Assembly (NCBI RefSeq): GCF_900005615.1
Contig: NZ_LN832559.1
Span: forward strand, 2,681,001-2,745,000
DNA from: Paracoccus aminovorans
GTDB lineage: Bacteria; Pseudomonadota; Alphaproteobacteria; Rhodobacterales; Rhodobacteraceae
Length of the DNA: 64,000 bases
Direction: 5' to 3'
The notes under the pieces: model-generated
Database searches by the model: none
Told to the model about the DNA's origin: nothing
The model's input: only the letters and a program-made list of their open reading frames with translations
Part shown: piece by piece, positions 10,501 to 17,167 of the stretch
Position numbering within the stretch: the first letter of the stretch is position 1
How the letters are laid out: each line of letters starts with the position of its first letter
Program-made: the position numbers and the translations under genes

Positions 10501-10785
10501 CGGGTCCATGATCGCTGCTTCCTTGGGTGAGAGCCCAAAGAATTCGGCGTCGAATTCGTCGAACTGGCCCAGGATCGCGGCCGAGGGCACGTAGTTCGGA
10601 TCGGCCATCCGCGCCCGCGACTCGCCCCGCGCCAGCAGGTCCGCCTGGGGGATGCGCTGGATGGATTCCACGCCCTTGCACAGGTTGTCCCAGTATTCCG
10701 CGACGCCTGCCGCCCCAGGAAGCTGCGCGGCCATGCCGACGATGGCGATGTCACTGTCCTCAACGACGATCTTGTCGAAGGCCAT
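4501..10785 (-). CDS. Type I polyketide synthase, KS-AT-KR-DH-ACP-TE
   Basis: A 2094-residue single-module PKS. The ketosynthase (1-445) has its Cys in TACSTS (about 180) and histidines in HGTGT and NIGH. The acyltransferase (535-830) has GHSMGE (Ser about 632); the specificity position reads IAAH, neither the malonyl HAFH nor the methylmalonyl YASH motif. The ketoreductase (1155-1340) has GGFGGIG and the Ser/Tyr region ending DYVAANEYLNA. The dehydratase (about 1375-1640) has GGHKTASGQALMPGTG and HPALLDIATG. The carrier domain has DLGGHSL (Ser about 1744) and the thioesterase GGFSGGG (about 1892). The KR-before-DH order is unusual for modular PKSs but known in PUFA synthases. A terminal TE implies that this module releases the product. 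The start follows AAGGGG. It lies 102 bp downstream of the polymerase-like gene and 2 bp before the glycosyltransferase. Confidence 0.95.
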   Translation of the reverse strand: MAFDKIVVEDSDIAIVGMAAQLPGAAGVAEYWDNLCKGVESIQRIPQADLLARGESRARMADPNYVPSAAILGQFDEFDAEFFGLSPKEAAIMDPQHRKFLETCWHALEDAAHVPERFAGNIGVWAGCGAGSYYYWNVCSNRDLVDGVGHFLLRHTGNDKDFLSTRVSHVFDLKGPSVNVQTACSTSLVAVHMACQSLNSGECDMALAGGVTIELPHGVGYLYKENEILSPDGHCHAFDHRAQGTVFGSGAAVLALRRAADAIADGDHVWAIIKGSAINNDGAAKAGYLAPSVEGQAQAISEALVMAGVSSDSIGYVECHGTGTALGDPIEVAALNQAYERVSDGTRQGPCHIGSVKTNIGHLDTAAGSAGLIKSALAVHHGQIPPSLGYEAPNPAIDFEGGPFRVNYALGGWPIAGPRRAGVNSLGVGGTNAHVILQEPPLAQPSGESDWPFQIVAVSGRSKAALDANSAALSAWLGANPGVDMADLSFTLTQGRRQFDRRRVLVARDAAEAAALLADPDPRLVFDHQPVGDPAEAVFMLPGGGAQYAGMARGLYETEPVFRDWMDRGLDHMAQAHGTDLRALWLPEPGAEAEADRRLLQPSLQLPLLMITEYALAQLWISWGVSPSALIGHSMGENTAACIAGVMSFEDCIGLVRLRGLLFDRVPAGGMLSVPLEPQDFAAELEELGLDLAAVNGPSMSVVSGPDAKLDAFAAKMAAREIECQRIAISIAAHSRMLEGILAEFRAYLASIRLNPPQVPIISNRTGQALTDAEATSPDYWVAHLRGTVRFADGIAHLAQVPGRVFLEVGPGRAMQAMAKANPAVAAHQVVSTLRHRDHATADDSYFIAALARFWACGGVIDWDQIWGDARRRRLSLPGYAFQRKRYFIERSASVAAETAEELARIEELAEWGWRPAWKLASPNIEIGPQGPVAPLAQSWLIFADDLGLAEQVTEGLRTRGQRVAVVQVGDTFADKGQGRFTLPVESDREGYEMLLAALAAQDLVPDRILHLWSVTQGAKFRPGSSLLNSQLERGFFGLLHLAQAIGAELPEARLELIAVCNDALRVADEPAPVPEKAAAAGPIRVMPHEMPNIRARLVDIRLPAKGGLDALAANLLEEALAPSGAAIAAWRDGRRFEQSLEKVALAEDGMAAIPQGATCLITGGFGGIGQAIARELAQRGGAKLALTTRGRVDSPAVVAAVRQLQGLGAEVLALRADVTSPEDMADAVAETKARFGSLDVVLHAAGVIRDSLIAAKTDDDAWDVLAPKLLGTRALIEALAKDPVRLTVLFSSTSSAIAPAGQADYVAANEYLNAVARSAPPALGRVVAVNWGVWADAGMAARAMGLDTAAVVAAPQGRPLLDESLPVPGGREFRSTLRIEDWIIGGHKTASGQALMPGTGWIELAAEAALESGLSLPLVIRDLEFRRPVLVGDKALVTTRVTPEGDAMRIDILDDPQADPNVTALVAGLHEAAPAPLAVSGPWDQDGQGAALASAQERQMAFGPRWKVLRRFRIQGDEGVAELSLPPEFAGEAGAWLAHPALLDIATGWAMPLIQGWTPENLWVPMGYRSIRLYAPLPAQLTSRIRNAGENSDAQGMAQFDITLAGPDGAVVAEIRGFALRKLAAAISAQPVRGQSARSLSPAERRLQHNISQGIPAAIGPAMLSRAISTGLAQVYVSSLDLDALIAEAGLVEDAAPSEGGFERPDLDSDFVEPAPGTQAELAAIWSDLLGIAQVGAADSFFDLGGHSLIAVRMFGQVRKAFGVDLPISTLFEAPTIAQLAALVEERTGPREIVSPDNVAALPVSQKPRFRFVVDMGGRGAGTPFFIVAGMFGNIMNLRQLAQRVGPDRRFYGLQARGLLGDDQPHEDFSEAARDYIEEIRQVQPHGPYLLGGFSGGGLTAYEMARQLRAAGEEVAMLVMLDTPLPLREPVSRKDRLAIRLGELREGGPGFVWKWLRDRVAFEFRRRSKAKAVEAEVATEASGAFHDLAIEAAFLASLPKMRLSVWDGPVAMFRPPLDKRWKATGGRWINSGRDYVVEDNGWTPWMPQLRVIEVPGDHDSMVLEPNVRRMASVLREILRQADGDAPAQAKAAE

Positions 10786-10887
10786 GGGCGATGCCCCTTT
10801 TCAACTCGTGGAACCCCCTTGCGGAGGCAAATATCTTAACAACTGGCAGGCGTGTTCGGCATAGCCAATTCGGGGCCGCGCACCAAC

Positions 10888-12312
10888 CTATAAAACCGTC
10901 GGAATGCCTGCCTTTTTAGGCAGAATCCGCCGTTCGGCCGGCAGATCGGCAGCCTCTGCGGCACCCTGCCGCAGCCTGTGCGCATTGCCCAGAAGCGCCC
11001 CCGCCGTCAGCCAGGTCAGCGGCGTGATGGTGGCATTGGGAATCAGGTCCAGCAGGTTCATTGCCAGCATCAGCGACAGGGTGCCCAGGAACACCAGTTC
11101 CTTCTCGCGGCCGGGTTGCCGGCCGCGGGGGATGGCGCGCAGCAGCGCATAGATCGGCGTCAGCAGCAGCAGGAACTGCGCCAGATAGCCGAAGATGCCG
11201 CGCGCCCCCAGCCAGATCACCCAGACGCCGTCGGGGACCGAGGCCAGCCGGCCGCTATAGGGGTCGTAGAACAGCGACCGCCCCCAATCGCCCCAGCCGA
11301 AGAACGGCCGCTCCATGGCGCGCCGCAGCAGCACCTCCTCGTTCATCAGGCGAAAGGCGAGCGAACCGCCGCGGTCGGGCGAGATCGACATGGCCAGGTC
11401 GACGATGCCCTGCAGCGGCATCCACGGGGTGGTGCGCAAGATCGGATAGGAAAAGGCCAGCGTGCCCACGATCACCGCCACCAGCACCATCCCCCGCGGC
11501 CGCGCCAGCAGGACCAGCGGCGCCGCCATGATCGCCTGCAGCAGCGCCCCGGCGGATTTGCACAGAAACAGGATGCAGCCCAGATAGACCGCGATCAGCA
11601 GGTTGCGCCGCGTGAAGTCGTTGCGGGCCACGGCGATGGCCGACAGAAACGCCGTCATCGTCATCAGCGCCACCCACAGCGGGTGCTCCAGGAACACGAT
11701 GGGCCTGAAGCCGCCATAGCGCATGGTCTGGATGAAATCGTGCTGGAAATAGCCATAGACCCAGACGTTCATCTGCGGGCTCATCCGCAGCTCGATCAGC
11801 ATCGGGACGGTATAGCACAGCACGCCAAGCACCAGGGCGCGGATCCAGAGTTCGGCCCCGCGCGCGTTCCACAACAGCTTGTAGCCCATCAGGAAAGGCA
11901 GCAGCAGCAGGAATTGCTGGATCAGGTTGGATATGCCGTGGGTGATCGCCATGGGTGGGCGGTAGTTGACGCCGTCGACCAGCCCGTCGGGATTGGTCAG
12001 CGCCGTCAGCATCGGCGAAACGAGGTTCATCCCCAGCAGCAGCACAACCCAGCGGCCGAAGGGCGGCGAGGCCGGCTCTTGCGGGGCGCGGTCCTTGGTC
12101 ACGAACCAGACCATGACCCCGGCCGCGATGGCCGGGATGATGTGCTTGTTCAGGCTGGGAAAGGCCGGCAGGTCGATCTCGACCAGCTGCGGCAGAATCA
12201 GGTAGCCGGCGAAGATCGACCAGATCATCGCCGTCGCGCGGTCCTTGCGCGAAAACAGGATGCCGACCACCACCGGCCAGATCAGCAGCATCGTCAGGGC
12301 CAATAAGGGCAT
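10888..12312 (-). CDS. O-antigen ligase/polymerase-like polytopic membrane protein
   Basis: About 474 residues with roughly ten hydrophobic segments, beginning directly with one (MPLLALTMLLIWPVVVG) and carrying a larger hydrophilic stretch after the middle (about 330-400, including FGWGDWGRSLFYDPYSG). This is the layout of Wzy polymerases and WaaL-type O-antigen ligases, which work at the periplasmic face on undecaprenyl-linked glycans. I chose the ATG at 12312 because GGAGG precedes it by six bases. An in-frame ATG at 12372 (MSFPGQSML) is possible but has a poorer ribosome site. The gene lies upstream of the PKS on the same strand, which suggests that a glycan polymerisation or transfer step accompanies the polyketide. 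The exact family is inferred from topology, not from a diagnostic motif. Confidence 0.7.
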   Translation of the reverse strand: MPLLALTMLLIWPVVVGILFSRKDRATAMIWSIFAGYLILPQLVEIDLPAFPSLNKHIIPAIAAGVMVWFVTKDRAPQEPASPPFGRWVVLLLGMNLVSPMLTALTNPDGLVDGVNYRPPMAITHGISNLIQQFLLLLPFLMGYKLLWNARGAELWIRALVLGVLCYTVPMLIELRMSPQMNVWVYGYFQHDFIQTMRYGGFRPIVFLEHPLWVALMTMTAFLSAIAVARNDFTRRNLLIAVYLGCILFLCKSAGALLQAIMAAPLVLLARPRGMVLVAVIVGTLAFSYPILRTTPWMPLQGIVDLAMSISPDRGGSLAFRLMNEEVLLRRAMERPFFGWGDWGRSLFYDPYSGRLASVPDGVWVIWLGARGIFGYLAQFLLLLTPIYALLRAIPRGRQPGREKELVFLGTLSLMLAMNLLDLIPNATITPLTWLTAGALLGNAHRLRQGAAEAADLPAERRILPKKAGIPTVL

Positions 12313-12433
12313 GGCCTGCCTCCACCAGTCGCGCGGCGGGCGCCGCAACATGCTTTGGCCGGGGAAGGACATTGCAATCCCCGCGCCCGCGCCACATCCT
12401 GCCGCAAACTCCGGCCGGAACCCGAGGCGCATC
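12313..12433. promoter_or_regulatory. Divergent promoter region of the polymerase-like gene and wecG-like gene
   Basis: These 121 bp separate two divergently transcribed polysaccharide-type genes, so promoters for both must lie here or inside the 5' ends. I could not identify convincing -35/-10 pairs. The region contains the alternative upstream start (12372) of the leftward gene. Confidence 0.35.
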
Positions 12434-13198
12434 ATGCATTTCAGTTTTCCCGACGGCAATGCCGTGCGGATCAATTGTAAGGATTCAGCCGCGCTTCTGG
12501 CGGCGGTGCGGCAGCGGCTGCGCGACGGACAGGGCTTCGCCATCGCCACGATCAACGTCGATCACTTGCAACGGCTGGGCGAAGACGCCCGGTTCCGCAC
12601 CGCCTATGCCGCGCATGACCTGGTCTGCGCCGACGGCAATCCCATCGTCTGGCTGTCGCGGATCGCGGGGCGGCCGGTGGCGCTGGCCCCCGGCTCGGAC
12701 CTGGTGCTGCCGCTGGCGGCCGAGGCGGCGCAGGCCGGCCTGCCGCTGGCCCTGATCGGCAGCAGCGACGAATCGCTGGCGCTGGCGGCCGCCAGCATGA
12801 CCCGCGCCGTGCCCGGACTGCGGGTGGCCCTGACCCATGCCCCCGGCTTTCCCTTCGACCCGATGGGCGACGAGGCGGACCGGATCATCGCGCGCATCCG
12901 CGAATCGGGCGCGCGGCTGTGCTTCCTGGCCCTGGGCGCCCCCCGGCAAGAGCTTTTCGCCATCCGCGCCCGCGACGCGCTGGGCGATGTCGGCTTCGCC
13001 TCGATCGGCGCCGGGCTCGACTTCCTGTCCGGCCACCAGCGCCGGGCGCCGGCATTGATGCGCAAGGCCAAGATGGAATGGGCCTGGCGGATGCTGTCGA
13101 ATCCGCGCCGGCTGTTCCTGCGCTATGCCAAGGGCTTCACCATCCTGCCCGGCCATGTCCGCCGGGCCGCGGCCATCCGGCGCGCGGGGAAGGGCTGA
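12434..13198 (+). CDS. WecG/TagA/CpsF family glycosyltransferase
   Basis: A 254-residue protein of the GT26 family, which adds ManNAc(A), glucose or related sugars to lipid-linked primers. Recognisable blocks are FAIATINVDHLQ near residue 38, ADGNPIVWLSRI, LIGSSDESLALAA, the central LCFLALGAPRQELF, and GFASIGAGLDFLSG with RRAPALMRKAKMEWAWRM towards the C-terminus. There is no signal peptide; family members act at the cytoplasmic membrane surface. It is divergent from the polymerase-like gene and converges on the RTX gene that ends at 13237. Together with the GT2 and the polymerase-like protein it indicates synthesis of a polyprenyl-linked glycan here. Confidence 0.88.
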   Translation: MHFSFPDGNAVRINCKDSAALLAAVRQRLRDGQGFAIATINVDHLQRLGEDARFRTAYAAHDLVCADGNPIVWLSRIAGRPVALAPGSDLVLPLAAEAAQAGLPLALIGSSDESLALAAASMTRAVPGLRVALTHAPGFPFDPMGDEADRIIARIRESGARLCFLALGAPRQELFAIRARDALGDVGFASIGAGLDFLSGHQRRAPALMRKAKMEWAWRMLSNPRRLFLRYAKGFTILPGHVRRAAAIRRAGKG

Positions 13199-13236
13199 CG
13201 CAGCCGGCCAAGGCGCCGACTGCGGCCTGCGCTAGT

Positions 13237-14877
13237 TCAGTCGAAGATCTGGGCCAGCACATGCGGCAGCTCGGCGTGGTCGCCGCCGGGGTGGGCCGCC
13301 ATCTCGCGATAGGTCCCGACCAGATCCGAGATCATGGCCGAAATGCCGCCGTGGTGCTGGTCTGGATGCGGGACCGGCTCGGCCGCCGGGAAGCGCCAGC
13401 TGAAATGATCCGCCGCGAGGGTGCGGGCGCCGCCGTCGTCCGCCTCGGCCGCCGTCGCACTCGCCGCCGCCGGGTCCGCCTGCGCGGTCATCACCTTGGC
13501 GCGGGCGACCTCGGCCGCCTGCGCCGAACTGGCGGGAATTCCCAGCTTGATCAGCATGGCGCGGGTCAGGCTTGCGGCCGAGACCCCTTCCAGAAGGATG
13601 GATTCGCCCTTGGGAAAGCTCAGCAGGGCGCCGTTGCCGCGCGCGGTCACCGTCACGTCGTTCACGTCGACCAGATGGCCGCCGCGGTCGTGCAGCGTGG
13701 CAACGGACAGACGGTCGCTGGCGATGCCGCCGCCATCGTGGATCTGGAAGCCCCGGATCGTATCCGCGCCGGCGCCGTCGCGGATGATCAGCACATCGCG
13801 CTGCGAATCCGGGATGACGCGGCCGGAATGCACGTCGTCGACCATCGAGATCAGGTCGTTGCCACGGCCGCCGTCGATGGTGTCGGCGCCCTGCCCACCT
13901 TCGAGCGTGTCGCGGCCCGCGCTGCCGGTCAGCCGGTCGTCGCCCCAGCGGGTGTTGAAGAAGATGCCCTTGCCGTCCGCGCCGATGGTGGCATTGGCGG
14001 CGCTGACCGTATCCCGGCCCTCATGGGTCCAGAACTGCTCGAACTCGCTGAAGACCAGGGTGCCGTTCGCCTGCGGAAAGCTGGCCCGGCCGGAACTGTT
14101 GGTGGTAAAGACCACATGGGCGCCGGCGCTGTTCTCGCCGCTGCCCGTGGCCCAGACGTTCAGCAGATCGTGACCGGCGCCGCCGACCAGCGTGTCGCGG
14201 CCGATGTTGTAGATCGGGCCCATGCTGCCGTTGTTGCCCCAGCGCACGTTGTCGTCGCCGGCGCCGGCATGGCCGTAGTCGTTGCCCTGCGACGGCATCA
14301 GCAAGTCGGTGCCGCCGCCGCCGAACACCCGGTCGTTGCCGGGCCCCGGGTCGATCACGTCGCTGCCGTTGGTGCCGCGGATGGTGTCGTTGCCAGCCCC
14401 CGAGTTCACCGTCAGCCCGTGGACGGGCGTAAAGCTGGAGCCGGCGCCGCGCGCGGCGTTCAGCAGGCCGCGGCTGCCGTCGATGGAATCGTTGCCGGCG
14501 CCGGTCTGCAACCGCTCGAAGCCGCTGAAGTTCAGCCGGTTGCCGAAGGCGTCCAGCACAAAACCGTTCTCGCTGCTGGTGAAGGTGACGCGAAAGCCGC
14601 GCGCCCCGTACAGGTGCAGCCTGTCGCCGCCGGCGAGCGAGCCGTAGATGTCGGCCTCATAGTTCTCGCCGGCGCTGCCGCCGATATAGGTGTCGACATT
14701 GCCGCGGGAATTCGGGTCCTGGTTCCAGATCAGAACGTCGGCGCCCGGCCCGCCATGCGCATAATCGCTGCCTCGGCCGGGATTGATGGTGTCGCGGCCT
14801 TCCAGGCCCCGGATCGTGTCGCGCCCCACCGTTCCGTTCAAACGGTCGCTGCCGGTCGTTCCGTTGATCACGGCCAT
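13237..14877 (-). CDS. RTX calcium-binding secreted protein, Hint-less paralogue
   Basis: A 546-residue acidic protein with no N-terminal signal peptide and many GGxGxDxL-type nonapeptides (GGPGADVLIW, TGAGNDSIDG, GGQGADTIDGGRGND). Such repeats bind calcium outside the cell and usually mark type I secretion substrates. Blocks occur near 1-60, 130-210, 225-260 and 320-355, separated by beta-rich spacers. It is collinear with the neighbouring gene at 15054-17024 up to the sequence KLGIP (about residue 445), where that protein starts its Hint domain. Here a 100-residue Ala-rich tail follows, ending ELPHVLAQIFD. The start has GGGGAA upstream. The function is unknown; an extracellular matrix or surface role is possible. 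No secretion ATPase lies in the window. Confidence 0.9.
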   Translation of the reverse strand: MAVINGTTGSDRLNGTVGRDTIRGLEGRDTINPGRGSDYAHGGPGADVLIWNQDPNSRGNVDTYIGGSAGENYEADIYGSLAGGDRLHLYGARGFRVTFTSSENGFVLDAFGNRLNFSGFERLQTGAGNDSIDGSRGLLNAARGAGSSFTPVHGLTVNSGAGNDTIRGTNGSDVIDPGPGNDRVFGGGGTDLLMPSQGNDYGHAGAGDDNVRWGNNGSMGPIYNIGRDTLVGGAGHDLLNVWATGSGENSAGAHVVFTTNSSGRASFPQANGTLVFSEFEQFWTHEGRDTVSAANATIGADGKGIFFNTRWGDDRLTGSAGRDTLEGGQGADTIDGGRGNDLISMVDDVHSGRVIPDSQRDVLIIRDGAGADTIRGFQIHDGGGIASDRLSVATLHDRGGHLVDVNDVTVTARGNGALLSFPKGESILLEGVSAASLTRAMLIKLGIPASSAQAAEVARAKVMTAQADPAAASATAAEADDGGARTLAADHFSWRFPAAEPVPHPDQHHGGISAMISDLVGTYREMAAHPGGDHAELPHVLAQIFD

Positions 14878-15009
14878 CGAAGTTCCCCAATCTGCTGTGT
14901 CGTTGGGGATAGGCCAGAGGCGCGAATGAACACTCCGCCCGAATCACCTATCCGGGGCGGATTAGATTGAAATGACCAAAATGCCGTTACCTGTCCTTTC
15001 GGGCAGGCA

Positions 15010-15030
15010 GCGGGCCGTGTTCCGGCCCGC
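15010..15030. terminator. Hairpin between the two RTX genes
   Basis: GCGGGCCG and CGGCCCGC form an 8-bp perfect stem with a 5-base loop, 24 bp past the stop of the Hint-containing RTX gene. There is no clear U-tract on the leftward strand, so this may be a weak terminator or an mRNA-stabilising 3' stem that lowers expression of the downstream paralogue. Nothing else is recognisable in the 176-bp gap. Confidence 0.5.
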
Positions 15031-15053
15031 ATTTCACCTTTTGGTTGTCTCTC

Positions 15054-17024
15054 CTAGCCGATCAGCGCCTTTCCATTGCGCAGGTGGCGCTCGGCCATCT
15101 GCCTGGCCTTGCCGCCCGGAATCAGCGGACGGACGGCCTCGGCCGGACCGTCGCGCAGTTCGGGAAACAGGGTCAGGATTTCCTCCCGCGCTGCCTCGCC
15201 CAGCGATTTCAGCGCCTCGGGTCCGGTATAGAGCGACTCGGTCTCGGCGCCGTTCGACAGCACGATCTCATGCCGGTCGAAGAGGATGTGGAAATATTCC
15301 ACCGCCTCGACCGCGACCTGCTCGATGCCCTCGATCGCCAGCAATTGCTTGGCGGCGACCAGCACCTCGGGGGCGCCGAACATGCGCTGCGCGATGGCCG
15401 AGCGCACCAGAACCCGGTGCTGGGGCGAGACCATCAGATCGGCGCGCGGCAGGCCGTGGCCCAGCGCCCCGGCGCGGATGCGGATCGGATGCAGCTTCGG
15501 CGCCAGCGCCAGATCGACGGCGTCCAGCGCCCGGCCGCCGATCCAGCGGATCGGCTGCAACCCATGGTCGCGCGTCATCACCAGATCACCAACCGCAAGC
15601 TGTTCAACCGGGATTTCACCGCGATCCGTGCCGATCAGGGTGCCCCGGCAGAAGCAGGGAATGCCCATCGAGTGCAGACGTTCGCGGGTCAGATAGGCGG
15701 GGTCGACGCCCGGCAGCCAAAGCTCTTCGCCATTGGGGAACCGGATCACCGCGAAGTGATTGCCCCATTGGTCGACGTCGCCCCGGACGGCGATGTCGTC
15801 CAGATGCAGATCGCCGCCGCCGACACCGTGCAGATTGGTCACGTCCAGCCGGTCGGCGGGTGCCGGATCGCCATAACCATCGACCGAATCGCCAAAGGAA
15901 AACGCGACCACCGTGTCGCGGCCGAAACCGTCCTCCAGCACCAGGGTGTCGACATCGGAATCCAGCGCCGCTCCCTGGAGGTTGTAGAACTCGCCCGTCA
16001 TCGAGATGATGTCGTTGCCTTTTCCGCCGTTGATCGTATCGGCGCCCCAGCCGCCTTCCAGCGTGTCGTCGCCGCGGCTGCCCAGGATCAGGTCATCGCC
16101 CCAGAAGGTGTTGGTCCGGAAACCGTCCACGCCCGCCGCCGAGCCATCCACAGTGTCGCGGCCGGAATGGGTGATGACGTTGTTGATCTCGTAAAAGTCC
16201 AGATGGCCGGTGGCGTTGCCGGTCGCATCGACCGTGCCGCTGGTCGCACTGTCCAGGACGATTTTAACGCCGTTCCCCGCGCTGTCGTATTGCCAGGCGT
16301 TCAGCGTGTTTTCCGAACCGGGGTCGATGTGGCCAAGGGCATGGCCGCCCTGCCCGCCATATTCGCCGTAATAGACATCGTTGCCGATCGGACCGTCGTA
16401 GCTGTGGTCGCCCCAGCGCAAGCCGTCCTTGCCGCCGTTGCCATAGACCGTGTCGTTCCCGGGACCGGACTCGACGACGTCATAGCCGTCGCCGCCCTGG
16501 ACCAGGTCATCGCCGTCGCCGGTGTTGATGTAGTTGTCGCCGCTGCCGGCAATGACCGTATCGTTGCCGCCACCCGTATAGACCCGGATGCCCTGCTCAT
16601 TGACCGGCGCGGCGCCGGTGGCATCGATGTAGTCGTTGCCCGCTCCGGTGGACACGCGCTCGATCCCGTCGAAGGACAGGGTGTTGCCATGGCCATCCTG
16701 GGCCGAGCCCGAATTCGGGTCCGTGAAGGTCACCGTGAACCCGTCCGAGCCCGAGGAAACCATGCTCAGCGTGTCGCCGCCGGCAGAGGAATAGACGCTG
16801 GGATCGTAGCCGTCGGCGCCATCGCCGCCATGATAGACGTCATGCGCGCCGGAGCTGTCGGGATCGGCCTCCCAGATCAGCAGATCCGCGCCGCTGCCGC
16901 CATCGACTAGGTCGCTGCCGCGGCCTCCGTCCAGCGTGTCGTTGCCGGCACCGCCCGTGATGGTATCGTTGCTATCCGACCCGACAATGCTGTCGTTACC
17001 GGGCGTCCCGGGAAACGTGGTCAT
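15054..17024 (-). CDS. RTX repeat protein with C-terminal Hint (hedgehog/intein) domain
   Basis: A 656-residue protein. Residues 1-60 and several later blocks are RTX nonapeptides (GGAGNDTLDGGRGSD, GGDGYDVVESGPGND). From about residue 455 a Hint domain starts with CFCRGTLIGTDRGEIPVE, continues with LAVGDLVMTRDHGLQPIRW and has MVSPQHRVLV, the conserved His region. A tail of about 60 residues ends ERHLRNGKALIG. Hint domains catalyse N-to-S acyl shifts and autocleavage; in alphaproteobacteria they are common at the C-termini of RTX-type secreted proteins, where processing or attachment is suspected. The Cys nucleophile is present. Upstream (17025-17167) is an AT-richer promoter-like stretch. It is paralogous to the next gene downstream, apparently a tandem duplication. 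Confidence 0.9.
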   Translation of the reverse strand: MTTFPGTPGNDSIVGSDSNDTITGGAGNDTLDGGRGSDLVDGGSGADLLIWEADPDSSGAHDVYHGGDGADGYDPSVYSSAGGDTLSMVSSGSDGFTVTFTDPNSGSAQDGHGNTLSFDGIERVSTGAGNDYIDATGAAPVNEQGIRVYTGGGNDTVIAGSGDNYINTGDGDDLVQGGDGYDVVESGPGNDTVYGNGGKDGLRWGDHSYDGPIGNDVYYGEYGGQGGHALGHIDPGSENTLNAWQYDSAGNGVKIVLDSATSGTVDATGNATGHLDFYEINNVITHSGRDTVDGSAAGVDGFRTNTFWGDDLILGSRGDDTLEGGWGADTINGGKGNDIISMTGEFYNLQGAALDSDVDTLVLEDGFGRDTVVAFSFGDSVDGYGDPAPADRLDVTNLHGVGGGDLHLDDIAVRGDVDQWGNHFAVIRFPNGEELWLPGVDPAYLTRERLHSMGIPCFCRGTLIGTDRGEIPVEQLAVGDLVMTRDHGLQPIRWIGGRALDAVDLALAPKLHPIRIRAGALGHGLPRADLMVSPQHRVLVRSAIAQRMFGAPEVLVAAKQLLAIEGIEQVAVEAVEYFHILFDRHEIVLSNGAETESLYTGPEALKSLGEAAREEILTLFPELRDGPAEAVRPLIPGGKARQMAERHLRNGKALIG

Positions 17025-17167
17025 AATAAAACTCTCCAGAACTCATAATGCGCAGGGGGGCGGTTTTCCGCGGGGGAACAGCGCCGAATCGGCGAATTCA
17101 TGCCGATTTAAACCATTCCAGCGGGAACAGTTCAGCTATCCTTTTCGATAGGTGCGAAGCGGGCACC

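Noticed and set aside
4609..10530. A 1973-codon open frame on the plus strand opposite the PKS
   Set aside because: It is an antisense artefact of high GC. The protein is a Gln/Arg/His/Gly/Pro-rich string with no domains, while the opposite strand encodes a complete PKS.
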